Of a stretch of DNA of 5,816 nt, positions 1 through 5,816 are shown piece by piece. The translations under genes and the position numbers were made by a program. This stretch comes from Bacteroidota bacterium (GTDB taxonomy: Bacteria > Bacteroidota > Bacteroidia > Bacteroidales > UBA10428). Within the stretch, counting starts at the first letter, position 1, and each line of letters starts with the position of its first letter. The notes beneath the pieces were generated by a model that was not told the origin of the DNA, did not search any database, and saw only the letters and a program-made list of their open reading frames with translations. The stretch lies in NCBI GenBank assembly GCA_024640925.1, contig JAHEEB010000325.1, forward strand, positions 1 through 5,816, given 5' to 3'.

Positions 1-1310
1 ATTACCCTGATATCAACCGGATCTCGTTTTGGAAGAGTTGCTCCCGCATTATCCAAAACAAAATTGTAAGCTTCGTTAGCAGGCATGATGGTAACAGGAG
101 CCATGGGGAAAGGTTTATTCCACTTCATATCTTCGCAATACTTGTCACAGTCGGAAAAATCTTCAACCTGCACCCCTTTCCAGTTATCATTCGTTATTTC
201 AGGATATCCTTCCATAATATTTCCTGTAATATAAGCATGGCCGAAAACAAGGTAACCTAAGGTGCTTCGTCCGGATTCAGGTTTAATAATACGGTGCCCT
301 ACAGGATTGTCTTTTTGTGATGCCGGACCTGGTTTATAATAATTGTTGATAATATTAAACTGCGAAGTATAATCCCCACCATCGGTGGAGCGGTGTACCC
401 AGTTGTAAATAACATTGTTTGTGAAGTTAAAAACTCCGAAAGCACCCATCGAAGGATTGCGACCTGCATTATTAGCCCATAAATTACGGGCAAACATGCA
501 GTTTTCACCACCAATTGTACTACCAAATCCATGGTTATAGGTATCCAATGCTTCAGAAAATATACTGTTCTGTATGGTTATATTGACAGTAGGCAGTCTC
601 TTTGCTGGTTTTCCAATACCTTCGTCGTACATATGTTTGTACATAGTCATGTTTTCATCCAGTCCCCAGCTTGCCGATACATGATCAATCATGACGTTAC
701 CAATAGGATTGCCTCCAATAGCATCGTCTCTGCGGCCAACCCATGTTTCGCCTCTTCTAAAGCGCATATAACGGATAATAACATCGTGTGTGTTTACCCA
801 AACCGATTCTCCGGCAATACAAATGCCGTCGCCCGGTGCAGTCTGACCCGCAATGGTAATATAGGGTGCACGGATAATAAGAGGAGATTTTAACCTGATT
901 ATTCCGGACACATTAAAAACTATAATTCTGGCTCCACCTGTCTCGCAGGCTTCGCGGAAAGTACCTGAGCCATTGTCCCCCAAACTGGTAACAACAATAA
1001 CTTTGCCACCACGACCACCGAAAGTGTACATTCCACCTCCTTCGGCACCAGGGAAGGCAGGTATTGATGCCTGTGGCAAATCGGTTGGGCGTTCGGCCCA
1101 GGGAATATATGGCCGACCATGTCTGGCTTCTTCTTCGATAATTGGTAATGCCTTTTTCCAGGCTATATCAGAGTTCGCCTCTGTTTTTAGTATTAATTCT
1201 TCTTCAGCCTTCTTATCTTCTTTTGAAACGTCGGGGTATTGAGCCTTTAATGCACTTCCAAAGCCGAAGAGAACTACCAGACTATATATTGTTATTGTTT
1301 TTAATTTCAT
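1..1310 (-). CDS. Pectate lyase family 1 (PL1), tandem paralogue; C-terminus cut by window edge
   Basis: The frame is open from the ATG at 1310 to the left edge, giving 436 residues without a stop. Residues 1-23 form a Sec signal peptide (Lys-rich start, hydrophobic core, cleavage LKA|Q). A charged, probably helical segment follows, then the parallel beta-helix lyase domain from about residue 83 (IPAFPGAEGGGMYTFGGRGG). Visible PL1 marks are RRDDAIGGNP, IDHVSASWGLDEN (acidic residues likely to bind calcium) and AGRNPS, whose Arg aligns with the PL1 catalytic base. By family knowledge it cleaves de-esterified homogalacturonan by calcium-dependent beta-elimination. It is about 80% identical by hand count to the gene just upstream (1425-3113) and is collinear with it apart from one missing residue near DNWKG. 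By that comparison about 125 C-terminal residues lie outside the window, so whether a sorting domain is present is unknown. The start is fixed by alignment: the first 19 nt of both paralogues are identical. Confidence 0.93.
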   Translation of the reverse strand, partial: MKLKTITIYSLVVLFGFGSALKAQYPDVSKEDKKAEEELILKTEANSDIAWKKALPIIEEEARHGRPYIPWAERPTDLPQASIPAFPGAEGGGMYTFGGRGGKVIVVTSLGDNGSGTFREACETGGARIIVFNVSGIIRLKSPLIIRAPYITIAGQTAPGDGICIAGESVWVNTHDVIIRYMRFRRGETWVGRRDDAIGGNPIGNVMIDHVSASWGLDENMTMYKHMYDEGIGKPAKRLPTVNITIQNSIFSEALDTYNHGFGSTIGGENCMFARNLWANNAGRNPSMGAFGVFNFTNNVIYNWVHRSTDGGDYTSQFNIINNYYKPGPASQKDNPVGHRIIKPESGRSTLGYLVFGHAYITGNIMEGYPEITNDNWKGVQVEDFSDCDKYCEDMKWNKPFPMAPVTIMPANEAYNFVLDNAGATLPKRDPVDIRV

Positions 1311-1424
1311 ACTATTTGTTATTCTTTTAGTTTTACAACAAGCTGCAGGGATAGGAAGTTGTAGGTAAAAAATAACATGTCAATTTATCCCGATTTACAT
1401 CATGAGGTTGCAAAGGACATTCTA
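1311..1424 (-). other. 114-bp spacer between tandem lyases; no clear promoter or terminator
   Basis: This is the longest non-coding stretch in the window. The 27 bases before the ATG at 1310 are A-rich and can serve as a translation leader. A six-base inverted repeat (TACAAC at 1334-1339 and GTTGTA at 1358-1363, 18-base loop) is too weak to call a terminator. A TTGACA-like hexamer is present on the minus strand (near 1376-1381), but no convincing partner box follows at the right spacing and no Bacteroidota TAnnTTTG box is seen. An internal promoter is possible but unsupported. Confidence 0.4.
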
Positions 1425-3113
1425 TTATTGATATTTTATCAAATCTTCATTTGTAAGTGTTTCTTTATTATTCTTTAAATCAGTCCAATCAACTTTTGTT
1501 GTTGGATCGATACCATTGATGTACTTCTCGATGTTTGTATAGCCGTCACCATTCAGGTCTTTTACTGCATCGGAGGCATCTTTGGGGTTTAATCCATATT
1601 GTTTTTCCCACTTGTCGGGCATTCCGTCATTGTCAGAATCTTTATAAGCTTCACCTTTGTATACAGGATATCCACCGACCTGGGCAATATCAGTTATTAT
1701 TCCTATTTTGTAGGAATCTTTATCTAAGCGGCGGTGTTTAAACTGATAAAGTGTATCAATAGCAGTGTATTTCGAAAGATCTACAGTGTTAGTTCTCACC
1801 TGCTCGGTAACACGTAAATCCACTGGGTCGCGCGTTGGAAGGGTAGCTCCTGCATTAGCCAAAACAAAGTTATAGGCATCCTGTGCCGGAGTGATTGTAA
1901 CCGGAGCCATAGGAAACGATTTGTCCCACTTCATATTTTCGCAATACACATCACAATTGGCGAAATCTTCAACCTGAACGCCACCTGCCCAGTTATCTTT
2001 AGAAATAGTCTCGTTTCCTTCAAGAATATTACCATTTACATAAGCACGTCCGAATACAAGGTATCCAAGATTACTGCGGCCCGATTCCGGCTTTAATAAG
2101 CGATTGCCTATCGGAGAATCTTTTGGAGTGGCTGGCCCTGGTTTGTAGTAATTGTTTATGATGTTGTACAATGCAGTATAATCGCCGCCATCGACCGAGC
2201 GATGTACCCAGTTGTAAACCACATTGTTAGAGAAATTAAAAACGCCGTTCCAGCCTATCGACGGATTTCTTCCGGTATTGTTGGCCCATAGGTTGCGTGA
2301 AAAATTACAGTTTTCACCACCCAGTGTGCTACCAAACGAATGGTTGTAAGTATCGAGAGCTTCTGCAAAAATACTGTTCTGAATAGTAATGTTAACCGTT
2401 GGCATTTTTTTCTCGGGTTTTCCAATTCCTTCATCAAACATGTGGCGATACATCGACATGTTTTCATCCAGGCCCCAGCTTGCCGATACATGGTCAATCA
2501 TAATATTGCCAACAGGGTTGCCCCCAATAGCATCATCGCGTCGTCCAACCCATGTTTCGCCACGGCGGAAACGCATATGACGAATTATTACATCGTGTGT
2601 ATTTATCCATACTGATTCTCCTGCAACGCAAATACCATCGCCTGGTGCAGTCTGACCAGCTATTGTAAGATATGGAGCACGTATAATGAGAGGAGATTTC
2701 AGCTTAATTATTCCGGAAACATTGAATACAATGATTCTTGCACCTCCAGTTTCGCAAGCTTCACGAAAAGTACCCGGGCCACTATCTTCAAGACTTTTGA
2801 CGACGATAACTTTACCACTACGACCTCCGAAAGTAAACATTCCACCACCTTCTGCACCAGGAAAAGCTGGTATCGATGCCTGTGGCAAGTCGGTTGGACG
2901 CGCAGCCCATGGAATATAGGGATGGCCATGTTTAGCTTCTTCATTAATTACAGGCAATGCTTTTTTCCATGCAGAATCTGAATTTGCCTGTGCTTTCTGC
3001 ATGTATTCTTCCGAAGCTTTTTTCACAGCGTCAGTAATTTCGGGGTATTGCGCTTTTGCTTTGTTTCCAAAGAAAAGAAGTAAACCAACTAGTATTATTG
3101 TTTTTAATTTCAT
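1425..3113 (-). CDS. Pectate lyase family 1 (PL1), complete, Sec-exported, no sorting domain
   Basis: This encodes 562 residues. Residues 1-21 are a signal peptide cleaved at AKA|Q; no Cys follows, so it is not a lipoprotein. Residues 23-80 are a charged, probably helical linker. The beta-helix lyase domain starts near residue 81 (IPAFPGAEGGG). Likely calcium ligands are D194 in RRDDAIGG and D216/E217 in SWGLDEN; R282 in TGRNPSIG aligns with the catalytic Arg of PL1 PelC-type enzymes. The tail carries two calcium-loop motifs: DSDNDGMPD at 492-500 and DLNGDGYTN at 519-527. The protein ends at ...DLIKYQ with no T9SS C-terminal domain, so I infer a periplasmic location. Expected reaction: eliminative cleavage of polygalacturonate. 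An in-frame GTG at 3134 would add seven residues, but the ATG at 3113 matches the paralogue and follows an A/T-rich stretch. It lies 58 bp after the methylesterase and is probably cotranscribed with it. Exact substrate (pectate or methylated pectin) is not settled. Confidence 0.95.
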   Translation of the reverse strand: MKLKTIILVGLLLFFGNKAKAQYPEITDAVKKASEEYMQKAQANSDSAWKKALPVINEEAKHGHPYIPWAARPTDLPQASIPAFPGAEGGGMFTFGGRSGKVIVVKSLEDSGPGTFREACETGGARIIVFNVSGIIKLKSPLIIRAPYLTIAGQTAPGDGICVAGESVWINTHDVIIRHMRFRRGETWVGRRDDAIGGNPVGNIMIDHVSASWGLDENMSMYRHMFDEGIGKPEKKMPTVNITIQNSIFAEALDTYNHSFGSTLGGENCNFSRNLWANNTGRNPSIGWNGVFNFSNNVVYNWVHRSVDGGDYTALYNIINNYYKPGPATPKDSPIGNRLLKPESGRSNLGYLVFGRAYVNGNILEGNETISKDNWAGGVQVEDFANCDVYCENMKWDKSFPMAPVTITPAQDAYNFVLANAGATLPTRDPVDLRVTEQVRTNTVDLSKYTAIDTLYQFKHRRLDKDSYKIGIITDIAQVGGYPVYKGEAYKDSDNDGMPDKWEKQYGLNPKDASDAVKDLNGDGYTNIEKYINGIDPTTKVDWTDLKNNKETLTNEDLIKYQ

Positions 3114-3171
3114 GAATTTTAAATTTTTTACCACAAAGTGCTCATAGGACTTTTTAATGGAAACTCTGGTT
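3114..3171 (-). other. 58-bp spacer with A/T-rich translation leader
   Basis: This lies between the methylesterase stop and the lyase ATG at 3113. The last 20 bases before the ATG are almost all A and T (AAAAAATTTAAAATTC), a common form of ribosome entry region in Bacteroidota in place of a Shine-Dalgarno sequence. The short palindrome CACTTTGTG lies just upstream (3132-3140). No terminator hairpin with a T-run and no TAnnTTTG promoter box is visible, which supports readthrough transcription. Confidence 0.5.
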
Positions 3172-4650
3172 TTAAAGAATTATTTTCTTTGTTATCACCT
3201 GCCCTGATTTATTTTCAGCCTTTAAAATATAGATTCCGTTTTTCAAGGTTGATAATGAAGCTTGCATAGTTTGTTTTTCGTTCAATAAAAGGATACCCGC
3301 AGAGCTATAAACGCTTATGTTTAAAGGCTCTGTTCCATAAACAACGCGGTTTTCGATATCAATAGAGATGTTGTTTTTGGTATCAGCAACTTCCTTAACA
3401 GACACTGTGGCAGCAACCGTATATTCATTAGATTGCAGACTCAAATTGCCATAAGTAGCGATTGATTTCACAACATATTTATTAATAACCGAATTATTTG
3501 CAGTTGTATCTGTAAAAGTTGCTGTTGTTGAAAAGCCAATCGTTGAGTCATTCCTTAAAACAACATATCCAATGGCATCTGTCACTTCAGACCAGGTTAA
3601 ACTGAACCCATCGCCCGATAAACTAGCGGGTGCTTGCAGTGCAATAGTTTTTGGCAATGGATCCCATACAATCGTATCTTTTTTAAAGAAATAACTCATA
3701 GAGTAATAATCACTTACATCAGCAGAATCGATTTGATGACTCCATTCAACACGATTAGTTGTATCGATTAGGGTGTTGTTTATGTCCTTGTTTCTGTATT
3801 CACCATAATAACCACTTAAATGATTGTCGTTGCCGCTCCATTCCGACCAACCTGCAGGTTTAATATGATTTCCAAGGGTGCAGTTGATAAAAACCGAAGA
3901 AGCATTGGGTTGCCATGGCCTGCCAAGAAAATAACTCGAAGATGAAACGTCTGAGTTTGCAGTAATCAGACTATTGGAAATCATCAAGCCATGATATAGA
4001 GTGCTTCCATCCTTTTTCAGCGATGTAAGTTTGGTGTCGGAGGGGGCAGTGATATATTGTCCGCCATTAAGGCAATTTATAGTGCAGCTGTCGAAAATAG
4101 CTGTAGCATCACCAAATATAAAATCAGTGGCTCCTTCAATGGTACAATTCAAGTTATACTGCATATTTGAATGCGCATAATATGTGTCCTGAAAGCCAAT
4201 GAATTTACAATTCTTAAAAACCTGACGTTCTCCATCGGTTCTGATTGCAACCGCTTGGCCAACATTACCTGCGGAATTACGGAATGTAATGTTTTCAGCA
4301 TAAAAATCATTGCCATCTGCCCAAAAAGTGTAGCTGTCGCCTGTGCTATGAGTCCCATCGCCACTATAATCGCCATATGTTATAATTACCCCGTCTACAC
4401 TTTCACCAATCAGATGAACATTTGGCTTCGAAACCACAATTTTCTCGTTATAAATCCCATTTTTAATATATATAAGAACCGGGGTGGTTGAATTGCTCGG
4501 CACCTTGTCAATAGCTATCTTTAAAGATTTAGTGGTACCTGAACCATCCTGAGCAACAACCCTGTAATATACCTGGGCATTTAAAGCGAAGGTACAGTAC
4601 AACAACATTATTGCTACTAATATTCTGTTAATCCGAATCTTTTTATTCAT
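3172..4650 (-). CDS. Pectin methylesterase (carbohydrate esterase family 8) with C-terminal sorting domain
   Basis: This 492-residue protein should hydrolyse the methyl esters of homogalacturonan, releasing methanol and leaving pectate. Signal peptide residues 1-25 end at LNA|Q. The catalytic beta-helix spans about 28-325 and contains every family-8 hallmark: Q132 in QAVAIR, Q154-D155 in GFQDTYY (oxyanion Gln and general acid), D176 in GATDFIFGDA (nucleophile), and R244/W246 in YFLGRPWQ. The spacings between these residues (22, 21 and 68) equal those of the well-studied carrot enzyme. An FN3-like module follows at about 338-414 (LTWSEVTDAIGYVVLRN), then a probable T9SS type A sorting domain at about 420-492 (LNISVYSSAG, LKNGIYILKAE, final KKIIL), although its usual early PNP motif is not seen. 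Cell-surface or extracellular action is inferred from this. Its ATG overlaps the stop of the upstream lyase by 8 bp, suggesting translational coupling and matched production. Identity as a methylesterase is very secure; the sorting domain is probable. Confidence 0.97.
   Translation of the reverse strand: MNKKIRINRILVAIMLLYCTFALNAQVYYRVVAQDGSGTTKSLKIAIDKVPSNSTTPVLIYIKNGIYNEKIVVSKPNVHLIGESVDGVIITYGDYSGDGTHSTGDSYTFWADGNDFYAENITFRNSAGNVGQAVAIRTDGERQVFKNCKFIGFQDTYYAHSNMQYNLNCTIEGATDFIFGDATAIFDSCTINCLNGGQYITAPSDTKLTSLKKDGSTLYHGLMISNSLITANSDVSSSSYFLGRPWQPNASSVFINCTLGNHIKPAGWSEWSGNDNHLSGYYGEYRNKDINNTLIDTTNRVEWSHQIDSADVSDYYSMSYFFKKDTIVWDPLPKTIALQAPASLSGDGFSLTWSEVTDAIGYVVLRNDSTIGFSTTATFTDTTANNSVINKYVVKSIATYGNLSLQSNEYTVAATVSVKEVADTKNNISIDIENRVVYGTEPLNISVYSSAGILLLNEKQTMQASLSTLKNGIYILKAENKSGQVITKKIIL
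4643..4650 (-). other. Stop/start overlap between upstream lyase and methylesterase
   Basis: On the minus strand the sequence is ATGAATAA. ATG starts the methylesterase and TAA ends the T9SS-tagged lyase in another frame. No strong Shine-Dalgarno sequence precedes it, as is usual in this phylum, so re-initiation by ribosomes finishing the lyase is a reasonable inference. Confidence 0.85.
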
Positions 4651-5816
4651 TTTGGTTCTTAATCAAAAGTTTATTTGTTGATGAATATCCATTTCTGAAA
4701 GTAGCACGGATCAGGTAGATGCCCGACGGGATGCCGCTAAGAGAAAGTTCTTGTTTCTTTTCGTTTACCGAATTAATAAGAATAAGCTGTTTCCCGTCCA
4801 AACCAAGTAATTCAACTTTCGTTAACACCGATTCGGAGTTTATTGTTACACAAGTATTTGCAGGATTAGGATGAATTGTGAAACTTGTTTCAATTAGTTG
4901 AATGGTTGATGTTGTATCGGTTGTATCAATAGGGATATAAGGTTCAATGTATGGAATGTCAGAGTTTAGATAGTGTTCGAGATTCGAATACCCGTCCGCA
5001 GCTATTACTGGTCCATCCAGCGAATCGTTTGGATTTAACCCCTGCTCTGTTTCCCAATAATCGGGCATTCCATCTTTGTCAGAATCAACCGGAATGCTAT
5101 CTTCCAGAGGAGTGTAATAACCTGGCCAGCCACCAACTTCTGTCTGGCTATCGATAATACCTTTACCAGCGCCCAATGAATTTCCTCCAACTATGGCAAT
5201 TTCTCCTTTCATTTCTCGTATAATACGTATATCGACAGAATCGCGGATTGGTCTTGTAGCTCCTGCATATGCCAGAACCGAGTCGTATGTTTCCTGTGCT
5301 GTGTAAGTAGTAACCTGAGAAACAGGAAATTCAGTATCACTATCGATGCTATCAAGTTTACCGCTATTGCTTTGTATATCATCAAGCAGAATGCCTGACC
5401 AGTTATTATCATTAATTCCTCCGGTAACACTTTCCATATAATTACCTGAGAGGTACCACTGACCGAATCCATATGCTATGTTCCCATCTGTAACATAAGT
5501 TGGCCGGCAGAAATATAAACCAGATGATGTTCCAGGACCCGGTTTATAGTAGTTATTAATCATATTTGTCTGGTTAACTGCTGTTGGAAAATCTATTTCC
5601 ATTTCGCCTCCATAAATAGCTCCTGAAACTCCCCAATTGAATATTACATTATTTCTGAAATCGACAAGAGCAACAGTATCATGTGCCCGACTTCCGTTAA
5701 TACGAGGAGAACGGCTTCTATTATGAGCCAATAGGTTGTGATGATAGGAAGTGTATTGGCCACCCCATTGACCGCCGTAACTCCTTGGACCTTTCTCATG
5801 ATATGAATCGTACAGG
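4643..5816 (-). CDS. Pectate lyase family 1 (PL1) with T9SS sorting domain; N-terminus cut by window edge
   Basis: The frame is open from the right edge, giving 390 C-terminal residues; in-frame TTG or ATG codons inside it are not starts, because conserved lyase sequence continues upstream to the edge. Visible residues 14-40 carry the canonical PL1 block GGQWGGQYTSYHHNLLAHN followed by RSRSPRING; R35 (SRSP) aligns with the catalytic Arg. The beta-helix continues through FRNNVIFNWG and NNYYKPGPGT. The block AYAGATRPIRDSVDIRI matches the same region of the two other lyases in the window. The tail has a calcium loop, DSDKDGMPD (5060-5086), then a Thr/Pro-rich linker and a T9SS type A sorting domain in the last 81 residues (IHPNPANTCVTI, LDGKQLI, SGIPSGIYLIRA). 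The enzyme is therefore probably displayed or released outside the cell to cut pectate. It is clearly more distant from the tandem pair than those two are from each other. Signal peptide and calcium-site Asp residues lie outside the window. Confidence 0.94.
   Translation of the reverse strand, partial: LYDSYHEKGPRSYGGQWGGQYTSYHHNLLAHNRSRSPRINGSRAHDTVALVDFRNNVIFNWGVSGAIYGGEMEIDFPTAVNQTNMINNYYKPGPGTSSGLYFCRPTYVTDGNIAYGFGQWYLSGNYMESVTGGINDNNWSGILLDDIQSNSGKLDSIDSDTEFPVSQVTTYTAQETYDSVLAYAGATRPIRDSVDIRIIREMKGEIAIVGGNSLGAGKGIIDSQTEVGGWPGYYTPLEDSIPVDSDKDGMPDYWETEQGLNPNDSLDGPVIAADGYSNLEHYLNSDIPYIEPYIPIDTTDTTSTIQLIETSFTIHPNPANTCVTINSESVLTKVELLGLDGKQLILINSVNEKKQELSLSGIPSGIYLIRATFRNGYSSTNKLLIKNQNE

Larger units (their letters stand above)
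3..3113 (-). repeat. Tandem duplication of a pectate lyase gene (3-1310 and 1809-3113)
   Basis: The two adjacent lyase genes are direct-repeat paralogues. Residues 1-436 of the copy at 3-1310 align with residues 1-435 of the copy at 1809-3113. A two-residue length difference lies in the signal peptide, and one residue is missing from the first copy near its DNWKG. I count about 67 differences over some 372 aligned residues after the N-terminal linker, or about 80% identity. At DNA level many synonymous third positions differ, so the duplication is not recent. The 114-bp spacer between them shows no obvious similarity to the 58 bp upstream of the other copy beyond being A/T-rich next to the ATG. 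Confidence 0.9.

Noticed and set aside
531..893. Plus-strand open frame of 120 codons, with a similar antisense frame at 2340-2615 in the other paralogue.
   Set aside because: It lies antisense within a well-supported lyase gene. The similarity between the two antisense frames follows from conservation of the lyase proteins, and the translations resemble no known family.
973..1242. Plus-strand frame matched by a similar one at 2686-2919, giving a seemingly conserved small protein (PPRPPKVxIPPPSAPGKAGIDACGKSVGR).
   Set aside because: It is the reverse-complement reading of the conserved lyase N-terminal block. The low-complexity Pro-rich look comes from Gly-rich codons read antisense.
1331..1370. 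Inverted repeat in the spacer between the tandem lyases, considered as a terminator.
   Set aside because: The stem is only six bases with an 18-base loop and no clean T-run after it on the minus strand.
3114..3134. GTG at 3134 as the start of the complete lyase, adding seven residues.
   Set aside because: The ATG at 3113 aligns exactly with the paralogue start, gives a normal signal peptide and follows an A/T-rich leader.
5729..5731. TTG at 5731 as the start of the right-hand lyase.
   Set aside because: The frame stays open to the window edge and the 28 residues upstream include conserved PL1 sequence (GGQWGG, YHHNL), so the gene begins outside the window.
1..5816. A novel defence, mobile or RNA-based system.
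   Set aside because: No transposase, integrase, toxin-antitoxin, repeat array, tRNA or long non-coding region is present; nearly all bases are explained by four pectin-degradation genes.

Overview
The window looks like part of a pectin-degradation locus from a member of the Bacteroidota. Three things point there: signal peptides that end in an Ala-Gln cleavage site, C-terminal sorting domains of the type IX secretion system (T9SS, found in this phylum), and polysaccharide lyase family 1 (PL1) enzymes with a C-terminal 'DxDxDGMPDxWE' calcium-loop tail. The DNA is moderately AT-rich, and A/T-rich stretches rather than Shine-Dalgarno sequences precede the starts. A free-living or gut Bacteroidales/Marinilabiliales-type organism fits, but the genus cannot be named from this sequence.

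All four genes are on the minus strand, so transcription runs from high to low coordinates. In that order: (1) the C-terminal 390 residues of a PL1 pectate lyase with a T9SS sorting domain (4643-5816, 5' end outside the window); (2) a complete family-8 pectin methylesterase with a C-terminal FN3-like module and a probable T9SS sorting domain (3172-4650), whose ATG overlaps the lyase stop by 8 bp; (3) a complete 562-residue PL1 lyase with a signal peptide but no sorting domain (1425-3113), 58 bp downstream; (4) a tandem paralogue of gene 3 (1-1310, C-terminus outside the window), 114 bp further on. The four are probably one transcription unit. No regulator, SusC/SusD pair, sulfatase, RNA gene, mobile element or CRISPR array is visible.

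The genes make biochemical sense together. The esterase removes methyl groups from homogalacturonan, giving the de-esterified, calcium-binding pectate that PL1 enzymes cut by beta-elimination. The sorting domains suggest that the esterase and the first lyase act at the cell surface or outside. The tandem pair, at least the complete member, appears to be exported by Sec only and may work in the periplasm on imported oligosaccharides.

Enzyme identities rest on motifs and are strong. The less ordinary points are the roughly 80%-identical tandem pair, its altered catalytic-Arg neighbourhood compared with the first lyase, the split in export signals, and the stop/start overlap between a lyase and an esterase. 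I see no evidence for a wholly new kind of system here.
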